From assembly GCA_019359235.1 (NCBI GenBank), contig JAHHHT010000044.1:1-59970 (forward strand): a stretch of 59,970 bases of DNA, written 5' to 3'. Numbering within the stretch: position 1 is the first letter of the stretch; each line of letters begins with the position of its first letter. Source of the stretch: Oscillatoria princeps RMCB-10. GTDB lineage: Bacteria > Cyanobacteriota > Cyanobacteriia > Cyanobacteriales > Oscillatoriaceae. Position numbers and translations under genes: made by a program. Positions 16,963 to 25,751 of this stretch are shown one piece after another. The notes beneath the pieces are model-generated. The model saw only the letters and a program-made list of their open reading frames with translations, did not search any database and had not been told where the DNA came from.

Positions 16963-17934
16963 CTACTTTTCAGTGATGGTGGCTTCAATTTCAATGTCCA
17001 GCTCTGACCGGCATATATCCGAATGCAAATAGATGATAGAATCAGAAGCCGCGAAAGTGTTCTTAACCATCTGTTGAACGACCGGCAGATCGGAAAGCTT
17101 GCGGAGGTAAATAGTGAAGGCGCGAGCGTAAAGCGTCGGGTCTGGGAGTCCACGGTTAAAGCCCTTACGTTCAAACACCAGCCCCATGTTATCGAGCGTG
17201 ATGTCAAACTGTTGGCAAATATCGCCTTTGCCCACAGACTGATGACCTTTGATGCTGGCTGTTCCTGACAGGTAACCAATACGCTTGCCATTGCGTGTGA
17301 TCACAGTCCCTCTGGCAAAGCTGGGTGAACGCGGCCCATACTGAGGCGGGTAGTAGTAGGCTGAAACTTGTTCGGGATTTTCTACATTTATGATATTTTC
17401 TTTCACCGCCATGAAGTATATCACATAGGTGTCATCGGCAATGCCTACGGCAGTTCCTGCAGGCAATTTTACAGGGAAGTCTGCTCCATAAAATTTTTCA
17501 AACGCTAGCGATCTCCCCTGACAGAAGGATTTATAGTTTTCCAGCCCCCCGCTCTCATCATTAATGTAGGGTACATAGTTCCAAATTCGATATAAATTCC
17601 AGCCTCGGGTCAGTTCCAGCAAACTCAGGTAGATGTTATAGACAGGTTCGGCGAGGGGATAGGTTATTGGTTGCGCCAAAGCCCCAATCAACTGCGAGTC
17701 TGTTTCCAACAGATGAAAACCTTGCTGTTTGTATAGTTTTACCACTTCGCTTGGGTAATGGCTAGTTGATTGCTCTCCGAGGAGGGGGATCTTGACGTAC
17801 AAATCAATTCCATCTCTGCTAGAAAAGCAGCGGGTTTTATCTCTTCCGAAACAAATCTTCAAGCCTTGTAAAAATGCTAAATTAGGGGGGGTCATCTTAC
17901 TTGTAAAGGATGTGCTAGTTGTTGTTTGCGACAA
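16963..17934 (-). CDS. Chorismatase (FkbO/Hyg5 family)
   Basis: The 323-residue protein matches the chorismatase family, which hydrolyses chorismate to pyruvate plus 3,4-dihydroxycyclohexadienoate or converts it to 3-hydroxybenzoate. Family blocks are RGWNLYRIWNYVPYIN, GLENYKSFCQGRSLAF, PAGTAVGI, VSAYYYPPQYGPRSPSFARG, LSGTASIKGHQSVGKGD and the C-terminal HSDICRSELDIEIEA. The Cys in that last block recalls the cysteine reported as characteristic of Hyg5-type (3-hydroxybenzoate-forming) enzymes; subtype assignment by eye is tentative. Length is close to the ~340 residues usual for the family. A TTG start at 17934 has AAGG 6 bases upstream; an ATG at 17895 (MTPPNLAF) is the alternative. Such enzymes normally supply starter units or pigments in natural-product pathways. 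It heads an apparent operon with the luciferase-like gene. Confidence 0.88.
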   Translation of the reverse strand: MSQTTTSTSFTSKMTPPNLAFLQGLKICFGRDKTRCFSSRDGIDLYVKIPLLGEQSTSHYPSEVVKLYKQQGFHLLETDSQLIGALAQPITYPLAEPVYNIYLSLLELTRGWNLYRIWNYVPYINDESGGLENYKSFCQGRSLAFEKFYGADFPVKLPAGTAVGIADDTYVIYFMAVKENIINVENPEQVSAYYYPPQYGPRSPSFARGTVITRNGKRIGYLSGTASIKGHQSVGKGDICQQFDITLDNMGLVFERKGFNRGLPDPTLYARAFTIYLRKLSDLPVVQQMVKNTFAASDSIIYLHSDICRSELDIEIEATITEK

Positions 17935-18180
17935 TTCTACCTTCTCGAAATCCTGAGCGGCAGACCAGAACGCATGGCCTACTGCTCCACCTAGTTAAAA
18001 GCCTTTTGCTCAACCTTCTGTAAACCTCTGCCTTTTGCTAGAGCCATTCAGACTGCGAAAAGAGTTACGCTGTTTTTCGTAACCCACACACAATATAACG
18101 CTTCTTCCCAAACCTGTCAACTCCCTCCTGAAAGATTTTCGTCACCCAGTTGCGAGATCGAGATCACTCTACCTGAACGA

Positions 18181-18352
18181 GGGCAGTGAGCGGACAACAA
18201 GCGGACAACAAAGCAGAGAATAAGAAGGAGGCAAATAGACACGCTTCACCGCCCGACTCTGGGCAGTGAGCGGACAACAAGCGGACAACAAATGCAACAA
18301 CAAAGCACAGAATAAGAAGGAGGCAAAGAGACACGCTTCACCGCCCGACTCT
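18181..18352. repeat. Tandem duplication of an ~80-bp unit
   Basis: Bases 18181-18260 are repeated almost exactly at 18261-18352. The second copy carries 12 extra bases (ATGCAACAACAA-like) and a few substitutions. Each unit itself starts with a short direct repeat, AGCGGACAACA twice. It lies in the non-coding region downstream of nothing and upstream of the chorismatase operon start; no protein frame is conserved. Confidence 0.85.
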
Positions 18353-18681
18353 TGACCGGCTCTCCCCGCCGGTCGTATCGCGCCGGCCCGGTCAGCTTGG
18401 CCAGCAAGTGTTCTCTACCGTGACAATATCAGCGCCCAAATCCTACAACTTAGATACATACCAATTTTCCAGTGAGTGCGCCTGCTCCCCCTTCTGCCCC
18501 CCACTCCCCCAAGGAGCTTCGCCGCAGTGGCCCAAGGGCGGGCCGGCTCTGCTGCCGGTGGGACGCCCCCACCGGCACCCCCGGAGAGCTTTTCACTCTC
18601 GGCGGGTGGCGCTGCTGGACTTTCTCGCTCCCAGGATGCCGGCGGGCGCAGATTCGTTGGCCACACTCTCTAACGCTAGAC

Positions 18682-18710
18682 TTGACAAAAGTCAATTCAT
18701 CTGTTATAAT
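18682..18710 (+). promoter_or_regulatory. Consensus sigma-70-type promoter without an obvious gene
   Basis: TTGACA at 18682-18687 and TATAAT at 18705-18710 are both perfect consensus hexamers separated by 17 bases. The predicted start is near 18717. No protein-coding gene begins within the next ~430 bases, so it may drive a small RNA or a long leader of the LuxR-type gene at 19155. Confidence 0.7.
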
Positions 18711-19154
18711 ATTTTACTCCTAACCGGAGGTCTTGCAGAGCTGAAACTTGCGGTCGCTCGGTTGAGCTTCAGGGAGCATCCCGGTTGTGCAAAGAAGCCC
18801 ATATCAATGCGATAATGATTTCAGCAGGGGGTAGGAGGAGAAGATATTTGGCCAGCTGAATCCCGGAAACGGGATTGAAACTCACTGCTTTAAGCGCCGG
18901 CGGTGCCTCGACGACCGGCAGCCGGCAACCCACAATAAAAATCTCTCTCCCCTCTATCCCCCTCACCTCTGACCCCTCTCCCAAGGCAGGCTGCCGCCAG
19001 CGTTGAAGTTGTATGTAGCAAAACGCTCTCATAAACTCCGTATTTTCCGTAAGCCTTTGTTAAGCATTTATAAAATTTGGGCGTCCTTCCCGGAAGGCTA
19101 CGTGAAATCACGCAATCAGAGTTGTAGGTACAACCCCAAAAACCAGGAAAGGCA
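18711..19154 (+). other. Non-coding region between orphan promoter and LuxR-type gene; possible ncRNA or leader
   Basis: The predicted transcript would begin with a small hairpin (CTCC-TAACC-GGAG) and then G/C-rich sequence. A lone segment ATCCCGGAAACGGGATTGAAAC at about 18860-18881, here given only as a description of a 22-base site, has the 3-prime look of cyanobacterial CRISPR repeats. It is single and lacks spacers or cas genes. No open frame with a convincing start is present. I cannot assign a known RNA family. Confidence 0.35.
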
Positions 19155-19514
19155 ATGAGTACCCAAGAAATGCTGAACTATCTCCTCAAGCAAGTTGACG
19201 CTGGATCGCCGGCAAAACTGCTTCAGCGAACTGAGGAGACAGTAGAGGAGGTTATCTTTGAGTCTAATATTGATGGGACACGTTACTGCCTTGTGCGCTG
19301 CAAACCCAGCTCCAAGAGTCAAATTAGACTCAGCCCCCGCGAACTGGGGATTGCCAGATTAGTGTCACAGGGTCTTCCTAACAAATCTATTGCCAAGAGA
19401 CTTGACATCAGCCCTTGGACAGTCGCCACTCATCTGCGCCGCATGTTCGGCAAACTGGGTGTCAGCTCCAGAACCGCAATGATTGCGCAGCTGCTAGAGG
19501 AAAACTTGCTATAA
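19155..19514 (+). CDS. Small LuxR-type helix-turn-helix transcription regulator
   Basis: The 119-residue protein has a LuxR/NarL C-terminal DNA-binding domain at residues ~55-117. Key parts are LSPRELGIARLVSQGLPNKS, IAKRLDISPWTVATHLRRMF and GKLGVSSRTAMIAQL. The N-terminal ~50 residues are short and contain no receiver domain or autoinducer-binding domain, so the input signal is unknown. AGGAAAGG lies about 7 bases before the ATG and supports the start. It is monocistronic, followed by heptameric repeats. Confidence 0.88.
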   Translation: MSTQEMLNYLLKQVDAGSPAKLLQRTEETVEEVIFESNIDGTRYCLVRCKPSSKSQIRLSPRELGIARLVSQGLPNKSIAKRLDISPWTVATHLRRMFGKLGVSSRTAMIAQLLEENLL

Positions 19515-19527
19515 TATCAGGCTGGCA

Positions 19528-19690
19528 TTGGGCATTGGGGATGCCCGGATGCAAGGATTTTGGATGCCCGGATTTTGGATGCAAGGATTTTGGATCGGGG
19601 ATTGAATGTTTTGCTCAATGCGCCATGCCCTATGCGCCATGCGCCATGCCCCATGCGCCATGCCCGATCCTCCATGCCCTTCCCCTAGCA
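19528..19690. repeat. Degenerate short tandem heptamer repeats (STRR type)
   Basis: Two blocks are visible: GGATGC/GGATTTT-type repeats (19540-19600) and CGCCATGCCC/TATGCGCCATG-type repeats (19616-19680). Related GGGCATC repeats occur at 28378-28442. Low-complexity heptads like these are typical of heterocystous and other filamentous cyanobacteria. No gene is supported between 19515 and 19921. Confidence 0.7.
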
Positions 19691-19921
19691 AAACCCAGGC
19701 TGAGCTGGCAGAATTGACAGGATGTCAATTTTGTTTGAATACTTCTAATTTGTAAAAGCAGTCTTACTCGTTTTAGGCGAATAAAACGGGAAAATTAATA
19801 TAAGCAATTAACCGGATTGTAGGGCCGGCGGCTTGTTTGAGTGGGTTTTTAGCGGATATTATTTTATCAAGTGTGGCGAGGGGGAGACGGCCATGCTTGT
19901 TGGGTTAATTGAGAATTGTTA

Positions 19922-20398
19922 TTATAAAATCAGTTGAAAAAAGGAATCATCCAAGTCGTAGCCGAGCATCTTAGCCATAGAGAGGAGCTTGGATTGGCTG
20001 GGGACCCCCTGCCTGCCGAGCCAGTCTGCGCTCGCAAAAACCTTCTGCATCAAGAAGATTTCCAAAGCTTCTGGGTTGAACTGAATGCCCTCGGTGCGGT
20101 GGAACTGGTGGGGAACCAGCATAGCGGCGTAGCGGGCTAACTCACCGGCTTGCCAGTCGAGCAGCACCGGCAGCCAGGGATAGCGGGCGTCCAAGCGAAT
20201 AAACCAGAGACGCACCTCAGGGATTTCCGAGAGTTCGCGCGGGTCGTCTGGTTCGGTGGGACAGTCAATCTCAAAGCGCAGCAGCTGTTCGGGGGCGGCT
20301 TTGGGCTGGGAGTGGAGCAATTGGTCAATCGCGGATTGAGCCGGTGAGAGATCCAAATTGCGCAAGCACTGAGAATCGATCGCGATCGTGATGGCCAT
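19922..20398 (-). CDS. CRR6-like protein (NDH-1 subunit NdhI maturation factor family)
   Basis: From the ATG at 20398 the protein is 158 residues and begins MAITIAIDSQCLRNLDLSPA. Family-typical segments follow: EIPEVRLWFIRLDARYPWLP, LARYAAMLVPHQFHRTEGIQ, FNPEALEIFLMQK and LLSMAKMLGYDLDDSFFQLI. In plants and cyanobacteria CRR6 assists assembly of the NDH-1 complex through NdhI, linked to cyclic electron flow. I prefer this start to one 56 codons upstream because the upstream residues lack similarity and are low-complexity. The gene is single, and its presence is a good cyanobacterial marker. No Shine-Dalgarno is evident. Confidence 0.85.
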   Translation of the reverse strand: MAITIAIDSQCLRNLDLSPAQSAIDQLLHSQPKAAPEQLLRFEIDCPTEPDDPRELSEIPEVRLWFIRLDARYPWLPVLLDWQAGELARYAAMLVPHQFHRTEGIQFNPEALEIFLMQKVFASADWLGRQGVPSQSKLLSMAKMLGYDLDDSFFQLIL

Positions 20399-20666
20399 TG
20401 AAAGGGGGGAGAGAAGTAGAGCCGGGAAAACAAGATTAGTCGCTTCCATGCAGTCTATCAGAGAGCAGCCAGAGCCGGCACCCGAGGCAGGCACTCGCGC
20501 TCGCTCGCGAGTCAGGGAGAGGGCACAGCAGCACTGCGCCAGCACGGAGGTGCCAGGTTGCAGCAAAAGAAAGCGCCCTTTGGCAGACGGCCTTAAAAAT
20601 CCTAGGATAAAATGAACGAGAAAAAGGTCGGTCAGCGACTAATAAACGGTATATGAAAAAACAAGA

Positions 20667-21272
20667 ATGAAAAATGAGGCGGTAGCTGTGAAACCAATTC
20701 GCACATTAGAAGATGCTCTCAACCGTTGCCAGAGCCTGGGTATGCGCCTTTCTCGCCAGCGCCGCTTCATACTGGAACTGCTTTGGCAAGCCCATGAACA
20801 CCTGTCGGCGCGAGAGATATACGACCGCTTAAATCAGCAAGGCAAGGCCATCGGTCACACCTCAGTGTACCAGAACTTAGAGGCGCTATCCGATCGAGGG
20901 ATAATTGAGTGTGTGGAGCGCTCCGAGGGACGCTTGTACGGCAACATCAGCGACTCCCACAGCCACATCCACTGTCGGGACACAGATCGGATTGTGGACG
21001 TGTATGTGGAACTGCCAAAAGACCTGATTGAGAAACTCGAGCAGCAAACCGGGGTGAAAATCACCGACTATCGGATTGACTTTTACGGCACTGAAATCGC
21101 ACCCGCCCCAGTGCCGGCTCTTGGTGCGGCTCTTGGTGCGGCGATCTCTGCGCCAGCAGCCCCAAGAGCCGCAGAGCCGGCACCACCGCCAAAGTCCCCC
21201 GGAGCCAATGGCAGCGCGGGTCGCCATCCCAGCGGCACCCAGGTGCCAGATCCCACCTGCGTGTCGCCGTAG
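20667..21272 (+). CDS. Fur-family transcription regulator, PerR/FurC-like, with Pro/Ala-rich tail
   Basis: Residues ~10-145 form a Fur-family protein: a winged helix with LGMRLSRQRRFILELLWQA and SAREIYDRLN. It also has TSVYQNLEALSDRGIIECV for DNA recognition and a dimerisation domain with SHSHIHCRDTDRIVDVYVEL. The CxxC structural-zinc motifs of many Fur proteins are absent. The sequence most resembles the cyanobacterial FurC/PerR group, a peroxide-responsive repressor, rather than FurA or Zur; this is by eye. After TDYRIDFYGTEIA there are ~50 extra residues rich in Pro, Ala and Gly (PALGAALGAAISAPAAPRAA) that normal Fur proteins lack, perhaps a read-out into former intergenic DNA. A near-perfect hairpin lies 75 bases downstream. 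Confidence 0.85.
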   Translation: MKNEAVAVKPIRTLEDALNRCQSLGMRLSRQRRFILELLWQAHEHLSAREIYDRLNQQGKAIGHTSVYQNLEALSDRGIIECVERSEGRLYGNISDSHSHIHCRDTDRIVDVYVELPKDLIEKLEQQTGVKITDYRIDFYGTEIAPAPVPALGAALGAAISAPAAPRAAEPAPPPKSPGANGSAGRHPSGTQVPDPTCVSP

Positions 21273-21346
21273 GGAGAGGGTTTGGCTCTTACAAGCAAGC
21301 AGTCCGTCTTCTTTGGAGTTGAGCGTGAAAAAACAAGGAAGCAACA

Positions 21347-21375
21347 GCAGGGGCTTTCCGCCGGAAAGCCCCTGC
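21347..21375 (+). terminator. Strong hairpin downstream of the Fur-family gene
   Basis: GCAGGGGCTTTCC and GGAAAGCCCCTGC form a perfect 13-bp stem with a 3-base loop (GCC). There is no T-run right after it, so it is not a classical intrinsic terminator. It could slow polymerase or protect the mRNA end, or it may be an interspersed palindrome. Confidence 0.45.
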
Positions 21376-21681
21376 GGTTGTCAGGGAAGAATTTAGGCCA
21401 GCAGGTTCCAAAAGCGCGGGCGCGACCCTATAATAGGACGGCAAACGGCTTCTTGATTCACAAGTAACGAGCAGCGATTGAGTGAGGTGGCCCTTCAGGG
21501 GCCATGCTGAAACAGGGAAGCGGCAGCGGCCCAATCAACTCTCCGGATACTCAGCTTTATAAACTGCGTATTGAGGTGACGTCAGATTGCTGCAATGCTT
21601 GCGGCACAACCGCCAGCAAACCGCCAGCTTCCTTAAGACAGTCAGGCAAAAACGGAGCATTGCAGGGAAAGGCAGCAAGCG

Positions 21682-23745
21682 ATGGCGAACAGACAATTTG
21701 AACAATCCCGTTTACCCGCAGTCCGCCGATTCCGGATGCGACGGCGCAGGCGCGTGCCGGTGCTTCGGCCAAGAGCTAGCAACAACCCATCCACTGCTGC
21801 GATGCCAAAACCAAGTACAGATACGATTAATCCCGTTCAGACTGATCAGCCAACCGCTCAAAGCCTGCCCGGACGGAAGGATTGGGGGTGGTCACTCTTA
21901 TGGCTGAGTGTGCTCCTCGTGTTTGGGGGGACAGCCGGCGGCGCGTTTTTCTGGCTAATCACCATGCCGCCTGCCGTCAACTGCAAGCAAATCTCGCCCC
22001 TAGCGCCTGACATGGAGCGGCTCCAGTGCGCCCAGCTGGCGGCAGCCACCCGCCAGCTAGAGCAGCTGGTTAAGGGGCTCGAACTCGTCAAGAACTGGCC
22101 AAAAGACCACCCGCTCCACTCGCAGGCCAAAGATTTCGAGGACGAATGGTCAAAGTGGGTGCTGGAAGTGGCCACCAAAAAGATGGAGACAGGGGATCTC
22201 AACGGCGCAATTAATATTGTCGCCAACATTCCTGAAAGCAGCTCTGTGTATGCCGAGGCTAAAGCGACGGTTGCCACCTGGCAAAAGGACTGGGACAAAG
22301 GTATGGCCATTCACAACAAAGCCATACAGGCAATCAAAGCGCGGCAGTGGGAGCAAGCCACAAACTACACCCAGGAACTGTCGCGGCTGCGCAATGAATA
22401 CTGGGGGCAGCAACGCATGGGCGAGCTGCTCAAGCAAATTACGGTGGAAAAACGAGCCTGGCAGCAGCTGCGAGAGGCGCGGGATGTGGCTTGGTACGAC
22501 ACGCCGGCTGACTTGGAGGAGGCTCTGGCGATGGCTCGCAAAGTCAGCCCGAAAACCTACGCCTACGCATCGGCGCAAGCTGATATTACCAAATGGAGTC
22601 GCAAGTTGCTCGATATGGCCGCCAAGCGGCTGAAAGAGCGGGATTTAGAGGGGGCGATCGGAATAGCCAAGCGCGTCCCTTCAGACTCCACGCTCTACGC
22701 CGAAGCCCAAGACTTTATGCAGCTGAGCCGGGCTCAGATGCTTGTCCCAGATATAATGGTGTTAACTCAGCCTCCGCTCACCACTATGGCATCTGTCCTG
22801 GAAGCCCAAGCCGCCGCACGCCAGCTCGCCCCCGACCGCCCCCTCTACAAGCAAGCCCAGGCAAAAATTTCTGACTGGCAAGCGCAACTGCAAGACCTGC
22901 TCCAGCTACAGGTGGCAAGTACCGTGGCCGGTGTGGGCCAAGGGGTGACGTTCCAGCTGGCCATAGACCAAGCGCAGACGATCGGGCCCGATCGCCCCAA
23001 GCGCATCCAAGCCCAAACGCTGATTGCCCTGTGGCGCAAGGAACTGGCTGACGCTAAGGACCGCCCCTATGTAGTGCGCGCCCAACTGCTGGCAGCGGCG
23101 GGAACAGTTGATGCATTGAAGGCGGCCATCGCTGAGGCGGGACAAGTCGCCCCGGGGCGTCCGCTGCGGGGCGAGGCACAAAGCCTGATCGCCGAATGGG
23201 ACAAACGGATTCAAACCCTGGAAGACCAACCGGTCTTAGACCAAGCCCGATTGCTGGCTAAGCAGGGCAATCTCAGCAACGCCATTCGCACCGCTGAAAA
23301 GATTGGCTCCAAGAGAACCCTCTACAAACAGGCGCGGGCGGCAATCGCTGACTGGAAGGCCCAAATTCAAATCGCGGAAGACCGGCCCAAGCTCAATGAA
23401 GCCACGAAGCTGGCCGCTCAAGGCCGCCTCTCGGAAGCGATTCAAATCGCCTCCCAGATTGCTTACGGTCGGGCCCTCTACTACGAAGCCCAGGAGGGAA
23501 TCGCCCGCTGGTCTGCTGAGCGAGATGCCCTCCGGGCGCAGGAAACGGCTGCGGCGGCGGAAACCGATCCAGCTCAGACCTCTTCCCCTCCAGTCGAGTC
23601 CGAATCCCCCCCAGCTGAAACCTCTTATCCCCCAGCGGAATCCTATTCCCCCTCCGCCGAAACCTATTATCCCCCAGCGGAATCCTATTCCCCCTCCGCC
23701 GAAACCTATTATCCCCCAGCCGAGTCATACGCTCCCCCACAGTAA
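21682..23745 (+). CDS. Single-pass membrane protein with TPR-like helical repeats
   Basis: The 687-residue protein has a basic N-terminus (RFRMRRRRRVPVLRPR), a Pro/Thr linker, one membrane segment at ~70-93 (SLLWLSVLLVFGGTAGGAFFW), and a long repetitive helical region (~110-620). Repeats of ~55 residues share the pattern AxxLAxQGNLxxAIxxAxxIxxxRxLYxxAQxxIxxWxxxI, so it is probably a TPR-like solenoid on the periplasmic or lumenal side. The C-terminus is a Ser/Pro/Tyr-rich tail with repeated PPAESYSPSAETYY units. Related cyanobacterial proteins are often labelled as chromosome segregation ATPases, but no P-loop is present here. The start has AGGGAAAGG 9 bases upstream. It is followed 157 bp later by the receiver-DUF3685 gene on the same strand. 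Confidence 0.8.
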   Translation: MANRQFEQSRLPAVRRFRMRRRRRVPVLRPRASNNPSTAAMPKPSTDTINPVQTDQPTAQSLPGRKDWGWSLLWLSVLLVFGGTAGGAFFWLITMPPAVNCKQISPLAPDMERLQCAQLAAATRQLEQLVKGLELVKNWPKDHPLHSQAKDFEDEWSKWVLEVATKKMETGDLNGAINIVANIPESSSVYAEAKATVATWQKDWDKGMAIHNKAIQAIKARQWEQATNYTQELSRLRNEYWGQQRMGELLKQITVEKRAWQQLREARDVAWYDTPADLEEALAMARKVSPKTYAYASAQADITKWSRKLLDMAAKRLKERDLEGAIGIAKRVPSDSTLYAEAQDFMQLSRAQMLVPDIMVLTQPPLTTMASVLEAQAAARQLAPDRPLYKQAQAKISDWQAQLQDLLQLQVASTVAGVGQGVTFQLAIDQAQTIGPDRPKRIQAQTLIALWRKELADAKDRPYVVRAQLLAAAGTVDALKAAIAEAGQVAPGRPLRGEAQSLIAEWDKRIQTLEDQPVLDQARLLAKQGNLSNAIRTAEKIGSKRTLYKQARAAIADWKAQIQIAEDRPKLNEATKLAAQGRLSEAIQIASQIAYGRALYYEAQEGIARWSAERDALRAQETAAAAETDPAQTSSPPVESESPPAETSYPPAESYSPSAETYYPPAESYSPSAETYYPPAESYAPPQ

Positions 23746-23902
23746 AATTACCTGTCAGCTATCAGCTTTTAGGGGCGTTGGGGGTTCGGGAAAATTTAAA
23801 ACGCTCAATTATGAATTTTCAAGGAATTCAGCATTCAGAATTCATAATTGATAATTATTATTTCCTCCGCTTTCCAGTCCCCAATCCCCAAATGCCAGTC
23901 TG

Positions 23903-25750
23903 ATGAGCGAGCGCTCCTTGAAACTGCTGCTGATTGATGATGACCCCATCTTCCGGATCGGTCTCGCTACCCTGTGCGCCCAGTTTCCCGACCTGCAAGT
24001 GGTGGCAGAGGCTCAAGACGGGGCAGAAGCTCTGCAGCGGCTCGGAGAGCGTCTCCCACAGGAAAAGGCTGACTCCATCGAACCGGCACCAACTTCCGCC
24101 CCAACACCGCCCCACCTCGGTGCCGACTTGGTGATTCTGGAGTGGGCCTCGGGCCGCAAAGCCGCTCACAACCTGTCAGGACTGGCCCTCTGCCAGCATC
24201 TCAACGCCCACTATCCCCAAGTGCCGGTGTTGCTGCTCACTTCCGTAACTGAACCCGCACTGCTAAAAGCCGCGCAGCAAGCCGGTGTTAAGGGTTACTG
24301 CCCGAAAGGCACCGCGCCGGCTGACTTGATCGCAGCCATCCGTCAGGTGGCCCGTGGCCAAACTTATTGGGGTCAGGTGCCCGCTCTCCGGCGCAAGCCG
24401 TCACCATTGAACACTCAACTCTCTGTGAGCCACCCACTGGCACTTCTGCGCCGCAACCTGCAAAAGTCTGGGCTGCGGCACATTGAAGCCGCTATTGCCG
24501 GTGTGAGCGCCGAACTGCAAAACCCGGCGCTCAATTCCCTGGATCGGGCTGTCCTCTCCGGACGCCGGCGCGAACTCCGGGCGGCTCGCTGGCTCGTGAA
24601 AAACCTGCTGGCTGCGCCTGACGCCCAACCGGCACCTGTAACGCTCCCACAGAAACAGAAAGATTCTTCTCTACCGGCCAAAATGCGGGAAGAAAGCGAA
24701 CAGTCCTCACTGGGCGCAGCGGTTGCGGGCGGGCTGCCGGTGCGCTCTCCCGCTGGGGAAATTAGTTTTAGGGCTCTGCAATCTGAATTATTTGAAGCCA
24801 GCCTCGCCAAGCTGGATTCTAATCTGCCCAATCTCACGGATTTGGCGCTGGAAATCGATATTTTACGGGCAGAAAAAAAACGGGAGTTGCTGTCAACTGT
24901 CCTGCGCCAGTTACAGGAGATACTCGATGAACTGCGGTTTTCCCAAGTGCAGCTGCCTCAGCTGAGCGAGAAACGGTCTGCCATTGTGCTGGATTTGTGG
25001 CAAATGGCAACTGTGGAGTTTTTTGGCAAATACTATACGCTGCTCGCCGGCAATCGGGAAATAGAAGTGGTGCCGGTTCTGCTGCAAGACGCCGAGATTG
25101 TCGGGAAGGAGATTCTGGATAAAATCCCCCTGCTTGTCGAGCTATTCTCCCATCTGCTGTTTCAAACCCCGTTAAGGCTCGACAGCGCGGCTTACCCCGC
25201 CGGCAGCCCGGAAGCGATGCTGCGAGTTGAGTTTTTGCTGCACAATTTGGTGATTCAAGTGGCGAATGCGGTGGTGCAGCCGCTGCTGAATCATTTTCCC
25301 GATGTGGAGGAGATTAAGCAGGGTTTTTATGACCGGCGCTGGATTTCTACCCGCTCGATTGAAAAGTTCCGCAACAATTTGTCTTGGAAATATCGCCGGC
25401 AAAAATATATCGGGGAACCGGCGGCGATTTTTGAAAGCCGCTATTTGCTGCTGGTACTCGACTATCGCGGGATCGCCAAAATCGATATCTACGCCCCTCG
25501 GCGTCAGGAGTTAGGGCAGCTTAAGGGGGTTCGGCTGGCAGTGACGCTCGCGCTCGAAAGCCGCGATGCGGTCGCGCCTCGCCTCCGCGAGACGGTTTCC
25601 TTTCTCGGCACCGGCGTCGTCTACGTGCTGACGCAAGTGATTGGGCGGGGGATTGGCTTGATCGCCAGGGGCGTTCTCCAAGGAATGGGCTCTTCTTGGC
25701 AAGAAAGCAAGTTTGGGAAAAATGGCCCCCGGCAGAAGCGGGAGAATTAA
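23903..25750 (+). CDS. Pseudo-receiver protein with C-terminal DUF3685 domain
   Basis: Residues ~6-150 look like a response-regulator receiver: LLLIDDDPIFRIGL provides the acidic pair, VPVLLLTSV the Thr/Ser strand and KGYCPKG the conserved Lys. At the phosphorylation site the strand reads ADLVILEW, so Glu80 replaces the usual Asp, and a ~20-residue Pro/Thr insert precedes it. A Glu here often mimics the phosphorylated state, so the domain is probably not controlled by a histidine kinase. The rest is a helical region ending in the DUF3685 block, with YDRRWISTRSIEKFRNNLSW, RYLLLVLDYRGIAKIDIYAP and a hydrophobic C-terminal FLGTGVVYVLTQVIGRGIGL segment. The function of DUF3685 is unknown. Heptamer repeats follow the stop. 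Confidence 0.85.
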   Translation: MSERSLKLLLIDDDPIFRIGLATLCAQFPDLQVVAEAQDGAEALQRLGERLPQEKADSIEPAPTSAPTPPHLGADLVILEWASGRKAAHNLSGLALCQHLNAHYPQVPVLLLTSVTEPALLKAAQQAGVKGYCPKGTAPADLIAAIRQVARGQTYWGQVPALRRKPSPLNTQLSVSHPLALLRRNLQKSGLRHIEAAIAGVSAELQNPALNSLDRAVLSGRRRELRAARWLVKNLLAAPDAQPAPVTLPQKQKDSSLPAKMREESEQSSLGAAVAGGLPVRSPAGEISFRALQSELFEASLAKLDSNLPNLTDLALEIDILRAEKKRELLSTVLRQLQEILDELRFSQVQLPQLSEKRSAIVLDLWQMATVEFFGKYYTLLAGNREIEVVPVLLQDAEIVGKEILDKIPLLVELFSHLLFQTPLRLDSAAYPAGSPEAMLRVEFLLHNLVIQVANAVVQPLLNHFPDVEEIKQGFYDRRWISTRSIEKFRNNLSWKYRRQKYIGEPAAIFESRYLLLVLDYRGIAKIDIYAPRRQELGQLKGVRLAVTLALESRDAVAPRLRETVSFLGTGVVYVLTQVIGRGIGLIARGVLQGMGSSWQESKFGKNGPRQKREN

Positions 25751-25751
25751 C

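Noticed and set aside
18855-18885. Possible CRISPR repeat (GGGATTGAAAC end)
   Set aside because: Single occurrence, no second repeat, spacer or cas gene; kept only as a remark.
21347-21375. Certain intrinsic terminator after the Fur-family gene
   Set aside because: The stem is perfect but there is no T-run, so the call was kept only at low confidence.
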